Assembly (NCBI RefSeq): GCF_013358405.1
Contig: NZ_CP054836.1
Location: 1,302,001 to 1,366,000, forward strand
Direction: 5' to 3'
Length of the DNA: 64,000 nucleotides
From: Oricola thermophila
GTDB lineage: Bacteria > Pseudomonadota > Alphaproteobacteria > Rhizobiales > Rhizobiaceae
Shown: positions 43,575 through 52,597 of the stretch, in pieces
Layout of the letters: the number at the start of each line of letters is the position of its first letter
Numbering within the stretch: the stretch's first letter is position 1
Translations under genes and position numbers: made by a program
Notes under the pieces: model-generated
What the model was told of the DNA's origin: nothing
What the model saw: only the letters and a program-made list of their open reading frames with translations
Database searches by the model: none

Positions 43575-45386
43575 ATGCGCGCCATATACATAGCCCTGAT
43601 CGCAGCAGTCGGAATCATCGTGACGGCAGCCTCGGCGTCATTTGCAGAGCCCATGCACGGCATTGCCATGCATGGCCAACCGGCGCTGCCCGCCGACTAT
43701 ACGCACTTCCCCTATGCCGATCCCGATGCGCCGCGCGGCGGTTCGATCAGGTACGGCGTGCGCGGAACCTTCGACAGCCTCAACCCGTTCGTCCTAGCCA
43801 GCATGCGCACGACGGCGCGCGGCATATGGGATCCCGAGTTCGGCAATCTCGTCTACGAGTCGCTGATGGTACGATCGCGCGACGAGCCGTTCACGATGTA
43901 CGGGCTGATCGCGGAGAAGATCGAAACCGACCCTGACCGCACATGGGCCGAGTTCACGATCAATCCGAAGGCGCACTGGTCGGACGGCGTGCCGATCACG
44001 CCGGAGGACGTGATATTTACCTATGAGCTCCTCACCGTGAAGGGACGTCCGCCGTACAACCGCCGGATGGACCGGATCGCGAAAATCGAGAAAACCGGCG
44101 AGAACAAGGTGAAATTCACCTTCAACGAGAAGGCGGACCGCGAATTCCCGTTGATCATCGCTCTGACGCCGGTCTTGCCCAAACACGCCATCGATCCGGA
44201 AACTTTCGATCAATCGACGCTTGAGCCGCCCGTCGGCAGCGGCCCCTACCTTGTCGAAAGCGTCGAGCCGGGAACCCGCATCACCTACAGGCGCGATCCC
44301 GATTACTGGGGCAGGGACATCCCGTCCAAGCGCGGATTCGACAACTACGAGCGCATCACGATCGAGTACTTCCGCGACCAGACGGCCATGTTCGAAGCCT
44401 TCAAGAAGGGCATTTTCGACATCTATCCAGAAGGCGATCCCGTGAAGTGGGAGAGTGCCTACGAATTTCCCGCCGTGAAGGAAGGCAAGATCCGGAAATC
44501 GGCGTTCAAGTCGCGCGCGCCGGTGCCCATGTTCGGATTTTTCTTCAACACGCGACGTGAGCAGTTCGCCGATCCTAAGGTTCGGGAGGCGCTCGCCATG
44601 TTGTTCGACTTCGAATGGGTGAACAGAAACCTGTTCGAGGGGCGCTACAAGCGCACCGGTTCTTTCTGGCAGAATTCCGAAGAGCTGTCCGCGCTTGGCC
44701 GCCCGGCCGACGAAAGGGAGAAGGCCCTGCTGGCACCTTATCCGGATGCCGTCCTTCCTGAGGTAATGGACGGGACCTATGCGCCAGCCAAAACCAACGG
44801 GTCCGGACGTGACCGGTCGGTGCTACGCGCTGCGCTGGAGAAGTTCGCCGAAGCCGGGTACGCGATCGAGGACGGCAGGCTGGTGAAGGACGGCAAGCAA
44901 CTGGCCTTCGAGATCATGACGTCCAACCTGGACGAGGAGAAGATGGCGCTTACCTACCAGCGCACCGCGGAAACGCTCGGAATCGCGGTGTCCGTGCGCA
45001 CTGTCGACGACGCCCAATTCCAGAAACGCCGGCAGACCTGGGATTACGACATGACCGCCGCCAGCCTCACCGCATCACTTTCCCCCGGCGCAGAGCAGAT
45101 ATGGCGATGGGATTCGCGCTCCCGGGATCCCGAGGGTACCTTCAATTATGCCGGTGCCTCCGATCCCGCGATCGACGCCATGATAGAGGCCATGCTTGCC
45201 GCCCGTGAGCGGGAGGACTTCGCCGCTGCCGTGCGCGCCCTCGACCGCATACTGATCTCGGGCCACTACGTGATTCCGCTCTATCACATCGACGAGAAGT
45301 GGGTGGCGCATCGAGATCAGGTGAAGTTCCCCGAATACACGCCGCTTTACGGCTATCAGCTGCCCGTGTGGTGGTCCGAGAAATGA
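43575..45386 (+). CDS. Family-5 extracellular solute-binding protein, YejA-like
   Basis: 603 residues from ATG 43575 (AGAGGAC upstream), with a signal peptide ending near ASFAEP. It matches peptide/microcin-C type binding proteins: GIAMHGQPALPADYTHFPYA and GGSIRYGVRGTFDSLNPFV resemble YejA. Such proteins deliver oligopeptides to an ABC importer. No yejBEF-type permease or ATPase genes are adjacent, so its partner must be elsewhere. The stop overlaps the downstream oxidoreductase start by 4 bp. Confidence 0.87.
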   Translation: MRAIYIALIAAVGIIVTAASASFAEPMHGIAMHGQPALPADYTHFPYADPDAPRGGSIRYGVRGTFDSLNPFVLASMRTTARGIWDPEFGNLVYESLMVRSRDEPFTMYGLIAEKIETDPDRTWAEFTINPKAHWSDGVPITPEDVIFTYELLTVKGRPPYNRRMDRIAKIEKTGENKVKFTFNEKADREFPLIIALTPVLPKHAIDPETFDQSTLEPPVGSGPYLVESVEPGTRITYRRDPDYWGRDIPSKRGFDNYERITIEYFRDQTAMFEAFKKGIFDIYPEGDPVKWESAYEFPAVKEGKIRKSAFKSRAPVPMFGFFFNTRREQFADPKVREALAMLFDFEWVNRNLFEGRYKRTGSFWQNSEELSALGRPADEREKALLAPYPDAVLPEVMDGTYAPAKTNGSGRDRSVLRAALEKFAEAGYAIEDGRLVKDGKQLAFEIMTSNLDEEKMALTYQRTAETLGIAVSVRTVDDAQFQKRRQTWDYDMTAASLTASLSPGAEQIWRWDSRSRDPEGTFNYAGASDPAIDAMIEAMLAAREREDFAAAVRALDRILISGHYVIPLYHIDEKWVAHRDQVKFPEYTPLYGYQLPVWWSEK

Positions 45387-46045
45387 CCGCGGTTCATGTC
45401 GACATCGTCTCCGACGTGATGTGCCCGTGGTGCTATATCGGCAAGCGGCGTTTCGAGAAGGCTGTTGCGTTGCTCGACGGGGAATGCACGGTTCAGGTTG
45501 CCTGGCGCCCGTTTCAGCTCGATCCGACCCTGCCACCCGAGGGAAAGGATCGTGACACCTATCTGGCGGAGAAGTTTGGCGGAATCGAACGGGCACGGGA
45601 ACTCTATCGCAACATGGAGAAGGCCGGGGCGGGCGAAGGCATACCTTTCCGTTTCGACTCTATCGCCCTTTCGCCCAATACGCTCGACGCCCACCGGCTG
45701 ATACGCTGGGCGCAGAACGCGGGGGACGGCACGCAGGACAAGGTCGTCGAGCAACTGTTTCGGTTGTTTTTCCTGGAAGGTGCCAATATCGGCGATCACG
45801 CCGTATTGGCAGGCGTGGCGGGCGATGCCGGCATGGATGCGGCCGTAGTGAAAGCCCTTTTGGCGAGTGACGCCGACCGGGATGCCGTCTCGGAGGAAAT
45901 TGTGACTGCGCAGCGGATGGGTGTTACCGGCGTACCGTGCTTCATTTTTGACAACCGCTACGCGGTCATGGGCGCACAGGATGCGGACACGATCGTGGAT
46001 GCGATCCGCCAGGTTGCCGAGCAAAAGGGCGCGGCAACCGGCTGA
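45383..46045 (+). CDS. DsbA-family oxidoreductase (FrnE-like)
   Basis: 220 residues with a thioredoxin-fold active site CPWC near the N-terminus (SDVMCPWCYIGKRRFE) and the cis-proline loop GVTGVPCFIFDNRY. There is no signal peptide, so it is probably a cytoplasmic FrnE/HCCA-isomerase-like member. It is translationally coupled to the YejA-like gene (ATGA overlap). Reaction and substrate are unknown. It ends one base before the hspQ stop on the other strand. Confidence 0.88.
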   Translation: MTAVHVDIVSDVMCPWCYIGKRRFEKAVALLDGECTVQVAWRPFQLDPTLPPEGKDRDTYLAEKFGGIERARELYRNMEKAGAGEGIPFRFDSIALSPNTLDAHRLIRWAQNAGDGTQDKVVEQLFRLFFLEGANIGDHAVLAGVAGDAGMDAAVVKALLASDADRDAVSEEIVTAQRMGVTGVPCFIFDNRYAVMGAQDADTIVDAIRQVAEQKGAATG

Positions 46046-46046
46046 T

Positions 46047-46394
46047 TCAGTGCTCCAGACCCGGCCGGATCAGATAGCGCTTGGCGTCCGAAATCCATTC
46101 GAATACCTCGGGCACCTGAGGGTGCCGGACCGGCTCGCCGCTTTCGTCCGGTAGCAGGTTCTGCTCCGATACATAGGCGATATATTCCGTCTCCGCATTC
46201 TCGGCGAACAGGTGATAAAAGGGCTGGTCGCGGCGCGGGCGCATATCCTCGGGAATGGATTCGTACCATTCCTCAGTATTCGCAAACTCCGGATCGACAT
46301 CGAAGATCACGCCCCGGAACGGGTAGATCCGGTGACGGACGATATCACCGATCGCATAACGCGCGGTAACGGTCTTTGGGTTCTTTCTAGCCAT
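46047..46394 (-). CDS. hspQ: Heat shock protein HspQ
   Basis: 115 residues from ATG at 46394 (an in-frame TTG lies two codons upstream). The YccV/HspQ fold is recognised by YAIGDIVRHRIYPFRGVIFD and RRDQPFYHLFAEN. In E. coli HspQ binds hemimethylated DNA and acts as a Lon specificity enhancer. Here it is monocistronic, convergent with the DsbA-family gene and divergent from the AEC transporter gene. Confidence 0.92.
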   Translation of the reverse strand: MARKNPKTVTARYAIGDIVRHRIYPFRGVIFDVDPEFANTEEWYESIPEDMRPRRDQPFYHLFAENAETEYIAYVSEQNLLPDESGEPVRHPQVPEVFEWISDAKRYLIRPGLEH

Positions 46395-46517
46395 GACCAA
46401 GATTTGTGACAGGCCACGCGCGATTTCAAGAGGTGGCCAGTATGCACAACCCCTTCTTGACCCGGCAGCTCCGGCCCGATAGCTGCTGGAGCCCTGCGCG
46501 ACGCGGGAAGGAATCGC

Positions 46518-47486
46518 ATGTCCAATGTAGTCGGATTGGTGCTGCCGTTCTTCGGCCTGATCCTTCTTGGATTCGTGACAGCGAAAATCGTCCGCCAGAA
46601 GCTCGACGCGCTGGGCTGGATGAACACCTTCATCATCTTTGTCGCCCTGCCTGCACTCTTCTTCAACCTGCTTTCGAAGACCCCGGTCGAGGAACTAACG
46701 CAGTGGCGCTTCGTCGTCGGGGCGACATTTGGCACCTACATCGTCTTTTCGCTGATGTTCGTTATCGCGATCATCCGCTCGCGCGGGGATGTCGCCGAAA
46801 GCACGATCAAAGGTCTCGCCGCCGCCTACGGCAATATCGGTTATATGGGGCCGGGCCTCGCACTGCTTGCCTTTGGAGAGGAGGCGGTCGTTCCGGTGGC
46901 GCTGGTGTTCTGCTTTGATAACACGCTGCATTTCGTCATCGCACCCCTGATGATGGCGCTTTCCGGGCGCGACGCCTCGCACCGAACTCCGGTGCAACTC
47001 GCCCTCGACGTCGCGAAGCGCGTTTTCACGCATCCGTTCATCCTGGCGACCATGATCGGCGTCGGAGCAGCCGTGATTTCCTTCCGTCCGCCGGCGGCGG
47101 CCCAGACGCTGCTCGACTACCTTGCGAACGCCGCTGCGCCCTGCGCTCTGTTCGCCATGGGCGTAACCTTGGCACTGCGTCCGGTGAATCGGGTTCCCGC
47201 CGACATGGCCTTCATAGTCGCGATCAAGCTCGCCGTGCATCCGGCCATCGTCTACGTGCTTCTGAGCTGGCTCGGCAATTTCCCGCCGGTCTGGGTCTAT
47301 TCCGGCGTGTTGCTCGCAGCGCTGCCCACGGCAACCAATGTCTTCGTCATCGCACAGCAATACGGCGTCTGGGTCGAGCGCGCCTCCGCCTCGGTCCTGA
47401 TCACCACCACAACCTCGGTTCTCTCGGTTACCGGGCTTCTGTACGCCATGACGAACGGCCTGCTGCCACCCGATCTATTTCCCTGA
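46518..47486 (+). CDS. AEC-family (auxin efflux carrier-like) transporter
   Basis: 322 residues with about ten membrane helices. The N-terminal VLPFFGLILLGFVTAKIV and the C-terminal PTATNVFVIAQQYGVWVERAS are typical of the AEC/malonate-carrier fold. Substrates in bacteria include organic acids, but none can be assigned here. Its last 59 bp overlap the 3' end of the UbiH-type gene on the other strand. Confidence 0.87.
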   Translation: MSNVVGLVLPFFGLILLGFVTAKIVRQKLDALGWMNTFIIFVALPALFFNLLSKTPVEELTQWRFVVGATFGTYIVFSLMFVIAIIRSRGDVAESTIKGLAAAYGNIGYMGPGLALLAFGEEAVVPVALVFCFDNTLHFVIAPLMMALSGRDASHRTPVQLALDVAKRVFTHPFILATMIGVGAAVISFRPPAAAQTLLDYLANAAAPCALFAMGVTLALRPVNRVPADMAFIVAIKLAVHPAIVYVLLSWLGNFPPVWVYSGVLLAALPTATNVFVIAQQYGVWVERASASVLITTTTSVLSVTGLLYAMTNGLLPPDLFP

Positions 47487-48672
47487 GCGGCCGACTGAAC
47501 ATGCTCCGCAGCCCTGCGCCCGGTGCAAGGCCCTCGCGCATGGCGATGTGGCGCAGTGGCGGCATGGCAGCCAGCAGCCCGAGCCCCACGGCTCGCGCAA
47601 GCTGAACCGGAAGGAAACCGGTGAGCAGCGATCGGTTGAGCAGATCGACCGTTCCGGTTCGGGTGGTGACGTCGAGCCGCCGCATCCTGTCATAACGCGA
47701 TGTGACGGCGACCGCCCCGGGATCGGCACCCGCGGATTCGAGGCATTTTCCAAGATCCGCGATGTCGCGCAGCGAAAGATTGAGGCCTTGGGCGCCGATA
47801 GGAGGGAAGATGTGCGCTGCCTGGCCGATCAGCATGAGGCGTTCCGCTCCGAAGCGATTTGCGATCATGCCGGAAAGCGGCCAGCATTGCGGCCTGGATA
47901 CGTCGCTGACCGCACCGAGCATGGATTGCATCTTGCGCTCGATCATTCCCGCCAGGGTCTCGCTGTCAAGCGTCGCGATCCGTTCCGCCTCCTGGGGGCG
48001 CTCGACCCACACGAGGCTGGACCGCTTGCCTCCGCGCATCGGCACTTGCGCGAAGGGACCTGTTTCGCGATGAAACTCCGTGGAAACGAAATGGTGATCG
48101 CGGCCGTGCGCGAAAGTCAGCACGATGGCCGTCTGCGGATAGTTCCATGTACGGGTGCCGATGCCCGCCGTTTCCCGCATCAGCGACTTAACCCCGTCCG
48201 CGGCAACGATCAGACTTGATTGAAGCGTTTCTCCATCGGAGAGCGCCAGTTTCGCCGCATCGGGACCGAAGGATACAGTTTCGGCCATCGCGTCAACCAC
48301 CCGTATCCTCGGTGATGCGTCGATGGCATGTTGAAGCGCGGCATTGAGCACACGGTTGACGATGTTGTAGCCGAAGGCTTCCTCGTCGATCTCGTGGGCC
48401 TGGAAGGTGACAGTTGGCGCACGCACCAACCGGCTGGTGCCGTCGACCAGACGCATGGTGCGCATCGGCGTCGCCTCGTCGGCCAGTTCAGGCCATGCGC
48501 CGAGTTCCTGCAACAGGCGGATGCCGGGCATCATGACGGCCGTGGTGCGTTCGTCCGTTTCGAGGAACGTTCCCGACGGCGCAACCAGCACAACCTCATA
48601 TCCGTGCCGTGCAGCCTCGAGCGCCGCAGCCATGCCGGCCGGCCCGCCGCCCACGATCGCGATATCGTTCAT
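47428..48672 (-). CDS. UbiH/UbiF/COQ6-family FAD-dependent hydroxylase
   Basis: A flavin monooxygenase family that hydroxylates the ubiquinone ring. 414 residues from ATG at 48672. FAD sites: IAIVGGGPAGMAAALEA at the N-terminus and AAHIFPPIGAQGLNLSLRD near residue 285. Which ring position is modified cannot be told. The C-terminal ~20 residues (after FSRPLREID) are read from DNA antisense to the AEC gene and look non-conserved, suggesting loss of an earlier stop codon. Divergent from the BMP-type ABC operon across 239 bp. Confidence 0.9.
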   Translation of the reverse strand: MNDIAIVGGGPAGMAAALEAARHGYEVVLVAPSGTFLETDERTTAVMMPGIRLLQELGAWPELADEATPMRTMRLVDGTSRLVRAPTVTFQAHEIDEEAFGYNIVNRVLNAALQHAIDASPRIRVVDAMAETVSFGPDAAKLALSDGETLQSSLIVAADGVKSLMRETAGIGTRTWNYPQTAIVLTFAHGRDHHFVSTEFHRETGPFAQVPMRGGKRSSLVWVERPQEAERIATLDSETLAGMIERKMQSMLGAVSDVSRPQCWPLSGMIANRFGAERLMLIGQAAHIFPPIGAQGLNLSLRDIADLGKCLESAGADPGAVAVTSRYDRMRRLDVTTRTGTVDLLNRSLLTGFLPVQLARAVGLGLLAAMPPLRHIAMREGLAPGAGLRSMFSRPLREIDRVAAGRSSWRTEAR

Positions 48673-48911
48673 GGTCAAAGGAAGGTCCTTTCTGGCAATT
48701 CGCCATAGGATGTGGCGAAGCGGGGCGGTCCTGTCCAGCCCGTTTTGCCGGTTTCGGCGAGGCGAACTGCCGCATGACAGGCCCCTTTGCCTGACCGACC
48801 GGTAAAAAACCTTCGGAAAACCCTGTATTTCAACCCTTTTCCCATTTGCGCAGTCAGCCGGAATGCGCTTAGCTTTGCAAAGCAAGATTTCGCCAGCCGG
48901 GAAACGCCTTC

Positions 48912-50513
48912 TTGACGGATGCCGCAGCCACGAAAAGCCAGCTACCCGCCCTGCTTAAGGTCGAGGGCATAACCAAGGTTTTCGGCGCACTCAAGGCCAA
49001 TGACTGCGTCGATCTGGACATAGCGCCCGGGGAGATCCATGCGCTTCTCGGGGAGAACGGCGCCGGCAAGTCGACCCTGGTGAAGATGCTGTTCGGCTCG
49101 CTGCATCCGGATGCCGGGTCCATCCTCTGGCGCGGCCAGCCCGTCACCATCGCCAATCCGATGCAGGCCAGGGCGCTTGGCATCGGCATGGTATTCCAGC
49201 ATTTCTCGTTGTTCGAATCCCTGAGTGCGGCAGAAAACATCGCGTTGTCGCTCGGCGCCGACGTGCCGCTCGCGCAAATCGCTGCCGAGGCACAGCGTGT
49301 TTCCGTCGAATACGGCCTGCCGATCCATCCGGACCGGCTGGTCGGCGAACTGTCCGTGGGCGAACGCCAGCGTATCGAGATCGTGCGCTGCCTGCTGCAA
49401 AAGCCCGAACTGATCATTCTCGACGAGCCGACATCGGTGCTGACACCGCAGGAGGCCGACAGGCTTTTCGCGACGCTCGACAAGCTGCGCGGGGAGGGCA
49501 AGTCGATCCTCTACATCTCGCACCGGCTGGAAGAGGTCCAGCGCCTGTGCGACCGCGCAACGGTGCTGCGCCACGGCAAGGTCGTTGCCCATTGCATTCC
49601 GCAACAGGAAACCGCCAACAGCCTGGCAACAATGATGGTCGGCGAGGAAATTCACCGTATCGAGCGCGCGAGCGTTTCCGCACCGCCCGCCGGCACCGAG
49701 CCGGTGCTCGAGATCGACGGGCTGAGCCAGCCGCCGACCGGACCGTTCTCGGTTCCGCTGGAGAACATCCGGCTTCAGGTCTATCCCGGCGAAGTTGTCG
49801 GCATTGCCGGCATTGCCGGCAACGGCCAGTCGGAATTCTACGAGGCCGTCAGCGGCGAACGTCCGCAGTCGTCATCTTCGACGATCCGCATTCGCGGCAC
49901 CGAGGCCGGGCGGCTCGGCCCGAGCGGCCGGCGCAGGCTTGGTGCAGCCTTCTCGCCGGAAGAGAGGCTCGGTCATGGCGCGGTGCCAAGCTTCCCGCTG
50001 TCCCAGAACCTGCTGCTGAGCCGCCACGCATCGGATTCCTCCACATATCTCGGCCCGCTGGGGACAATCCGCGGCGGTGCACTGGGCAGGACGCTGGAGC
50101 GCATCGTCAAGGCGCTGGACGTGCGCAAGTCGGGCCGCGACCCCGTCGCCGCCTCCCTGTCCGGCGGCAACCTCCAGAAGCTGATCCTCGGCCGCGAATT
50201 CGACCGTTCGCCGGCACTGCTCATCGCCAACCAGCCTACCTGGGGCGTGGATGCGGGGGCGGCCGCCCGCATCAGGCAGGAAATCATCGATTTGGCCCGG
50301 GCCGGTGCTGGCGTGCTCGTCATAAGCCAGGACCTCGACGAGTTGCTTGAGATTGCCGATCGCATTGCCGTCATGTCGGACGGCACGCTTTCGAAGACGG
50401 TGCCCGCAGACACTGTCACGCGCGAGACGCTCGGCCTGATGATGGGCGGTGCAGCGCCCGAGCGACACCACGATCAACGGATCGGCCAGCCGGGGGAGGC
50501 GGGAGAAATCTGA
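48912..50513 (+). CDS. ABC transporter ATP-binding protein, nucleoside/BMP type
   Basis: 533 residues with two ABC domains. The first is complete: Walker A GENGAGKST, signature LSVGERQRIEI, Walker B LIILDEPTSVL. The second has a degenerate Walker A (GIAGNGQSEF) and LSGGNLQKLILGRE, the normal asymmetry of RbsA/NupA-like ATPases. The only sensible start is TTG at 48912, giving MTDAAATKSQLPALL; no strong ribosome site is seen, so expression may be modest. It is followed by two permeases and a BMP binding protein. Confidence 0.92.
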   Translation: MTDAAATKSQLPALLKVEGITKVFGALKANDCVDLDIAPGEIHALLGENGAGKSTLVKMLFGSLHPDAGSILWRGQPVTIANPMQARALGIGMVFQHFSLFESLSAAENIALSLGADVPLAQIAAEAQRVSVEYGLPIHPDRLVGELSVGERQRIEIVRCLLQKPELIILDEPTSVLTPQEADRLFATLDKLRGEGKSILYISHRLEEVQRLCDRATVLRHGKVVAHCIPQQETANSLATMMVGEEIHRIERASVSAPPAGTEPVLEIDGLSQPPTGPFSVPLENIRLQVYPGEVVGIAGIAGNGQSEFYEAVSGERPQSSSSTIRIRGTEAGRLGPSGRRRLGAAFSPEERLGHGAVPSFPLSQNLLLSRHASDSSTYLGPLGTIRGGALGRTLERIVKALDVRKSGRDPVAASLSGGNLQKLILGREFDRSPALLIANQPTWGVDAGAAARIRQEIIDLARAGAGVLVISQDLDELLEIADRIAVMSDGTLSKTVPADTVTRETLGLMMGGAAPERHHDQRIGQPGEAGEI

Positions 50514-51592
50514 TGCGCATCGAACTGATCCGCAGGCCAAACCCGTCGCCGCTCTACTCGGCCCTTTCGCCGTTGCTGGCACTGGCGATCACTGCCGCCC
50601 TCGGCGCCATCATGTTCGCCCTGCTCGGCAAGGCGCCGTCCCAGGCACTCTATTCCTACTTCATCGAGCCGCTGACGGAGACCTGGTCGATCCACGAACT
50701 GCTCATCAAGGCCGCGCCGCTGATCCTGATCGCGGTCGGGTTGTCGGTCTGCTTCCTCTCCAACAACTGGAACATCGGGGCCGAGGGCCAGTTCATCGCC
50801 GGTGCGGTCGCAGGGTCGATCCTGCCGATCGTCTTCCCTGATTTCCGCGGACCACTCGTCCTGCCGCTGATGCTGCTGATGGGCGTGATCGGTGGCATGG
50901 CCTATGCCGCGATTCCCGCGATCCTCAAGGCTCGCTTCAACACCAGCGAGATATTGTCGAGCCTGATGCTGGTCTATGTCGCGCAACTGTTCCTCGACTG
51001 GATCGTTCGCGGGCCGTGGCGAAATCCCGAGGGCTTCAACTTTCCGGAAAGCCGCAGCTTCCATGCCGACGCGATCCTGCCGGAGATCGTCTCGTCCTCG
51101 GGCCGAGCCCACTACGGTTTTGTTTTCGCGCTGGTGGCGGCCTTGGTCATGTGGTTCATTCTCAACCGGACGCTGAAGGGGTTCGAGATCCGTGTCCTTG
51201 GCCAGAGCCCGAGGGCAGGGCGCTTTGCGGGATTCTCCTATACGGGCACCGTGATCACCACTTTCCTGATCGCAGGCGGGCTGGCCGGACTGGCCGGTAT
51301 CAGCGAGGTCTCCGGTGCCATCGGCCAATTGCGCCCGACAATTTCACCGGGCTACGGCTTTACCGCGATCATCGTCGCCTTCCTCGGACGCCTGAATCCC
51401 ATTGGCATAGTTGCCGCGGGGCTGGTGCTGGCCCTGTCTTACCTGGGCGGCGAGGCGGCACAGATCTCGCTCGGCGTATCGAACAAGGTCTCCAACGTGT
51501 TCCAGGGGATCCTGCTCTTCTCCGTACTCGCCTGCGACACGCTCATCCACTACCGCATTCGCATCGCCGGTCGCGCCGGCGCGACCGGGTAG
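50513..51592 (+). CDS. ABC transporter permease 1, nucleoside/BMP type
   Basis: 359 residues, about nine membrane helices, of the BPD_transp_2 class (YufP-like). It contains NNWNIGAEGQFIAGAV and GYGFTAIIVAFLGRLNPIG, both typical of this permease class. The ATG overlaps the ATPase stop (TGATG), so the subunits are coupled. Confidence 0.92.
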   Translation: MRIELIRRPNPSPLYSALSPLLALAITAALGAIMFALLGKAPSQALYSYFIEPLTETWSIHELLIKAAPLILIAVGLSVCFLSNNWNIGAEGQFIAGAVAGSILPIVFPDFRGPLVLPLMLLMGVIGGMAYAAIPAILKARFNTSEILSSLMLVYVAQLFLDWIVRGPWRNPEGFNFPESRSFHADAILPEIVSSSGRAHYGFVFALVAALVMWFILNRTLKGFEIRVLGQSPRAGRFAGFSYTGTVITTFLIAGGLAGLAGISEVSGAIGQLRPTISPGYGFTAIIVAFLGRLNPIGIVAAGLVLALSYLGGEAAQISLGVSNKVSNVFQGILLFSVLACDTLIHYRIRIAGRAGATG

Positions 51593-51602
51593 AGGAATTG
51601 CC

Positions 51603-52523
51603 ATGGAAATGACCGAAGCCATCCTGCTGACCATCGCCACCGCGGCAACACCGCTACTGATTGCCGCGCTGGGAGAACTCATCGTCGAGCGGTCTGGCGT
51701 CCTCAATCTCGGCGTGGAAGGCATGATGATCATGGGCGCCGTCACGGGCTTCGCGGCGGCGCAGGCCACCGGGTCGCCCTGGATCGGGCTTCTGGCCGCC
51801 ATTGCCGCCGGGGGGGCATTCTCGCTGCTGTTCGCCTTCCTGACGCTGACGCTGGCGACCAACCAGGTCGCGACAGGGCTGTCGCTGACGATCCTCGGCC
51901 TCGGACTGTCGGGCATGATCGGCGAATCCTTCGTTGGCCTGCCGGGCCTCAAGCTGCAAAGCCTGGAAATTCCCGTTCTGTCCGACATCCCGCTCGTCGG
52001 CAGGCTCCTGTTCGGTCAGGATCCGGTCTTCTACATCTCGATCGCTCTGGCGGCCGGCACATGGTGGTTCATCTTCCGGACCCGGGCCGGCCTGACATTG
52101 CGCGCAGTTGGCGACAGCCATGAATCAGCCCACGCACTGGGCATTCGCGTCATCCGCATCCGCTATCTGGCGGTCCTGTTCGGCGGTGCCTGCGCCGGCC
52201 TTGCCGGCGGGCATCTATCCCTGGTCTACACGCCGCAATGGGTAGAGAACATGACAGCCGGCCGGGGCTGGATCGCGCTTGCGCTGGTCGTCTTCGCGTC
52301 CTGGCTGCCGCTGCGCGTGGTCGCCGGCGCCTATCTCTTCGGCGCGGTCACGATCGCGCAGTTCCACGCTCAGGCGCAGGGCATCGGCATTCCTTCCCAG
52401 TTCCTGTCGGCACTGCCCTATCTGGCGACCATCATCGTTCTGGTCTTGATTTCCACCAACAGGCGGATGACGATGCGCAACACGCCGGCATCGCTCGGCA
52501 AACCGTTCGTTCCGGATCGGTAA
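51603..52523 (+). CDS. ABC transporter permease 2, nucleoside/BMP type
   Basis: 306 residues, about eight membrane helices (YufQ-like). ERSGVLNLGVEGMMIMGAV is the class hallmark and GRGWIALALVVFASWLPLR follows near the end. It begins 10 bp after permease 1 with AGAGGAATTGCC upstream, and pairs with it to form the membrane channel. Confidence 0.93.
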   Translation: MEMTEAILLTIATAATPLLIAALGELIVERSGVLNLGVEGMMIMGAVTGFAAAQATGSPWIGLLAAIAAGGAFSLLFAFLTLTLATNQVATGLSLTILGLGLSGMIGESFVGLPGLKLQSLEIPVLSDIPLVGRLLFGQDPVFYISIALAAGTWWFIFRTRAGLTLRAVGDSHESAHALGIRVIRIRYLAVLFGGACAGLAGGHLSLVYTPQWVENMTAGRGWIALALVVFASWLPLRVVAGAYLFGAVTIAQFHAQAQGIGIPSQFLSALPYLATIIVLVLISTNRRMTMRNTPASLGKPFVPDR

Positions 52524-52597
52524 GGTTTCAGACGGGATGGAAAAGCGGCACGAGAACCGTTTCTATTTCAATCAAACGCGTAAACAGGAAGACATCC

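Noticed and set aside
48673..48911. Possible purine riboswitch in the region upstream of the BMP-type ABC operon
   Set aside because: I looked for the conserved purine aptamer core and saw no matching three-way junction. The region seems to hold only promoters and the leader of the divergent genes.
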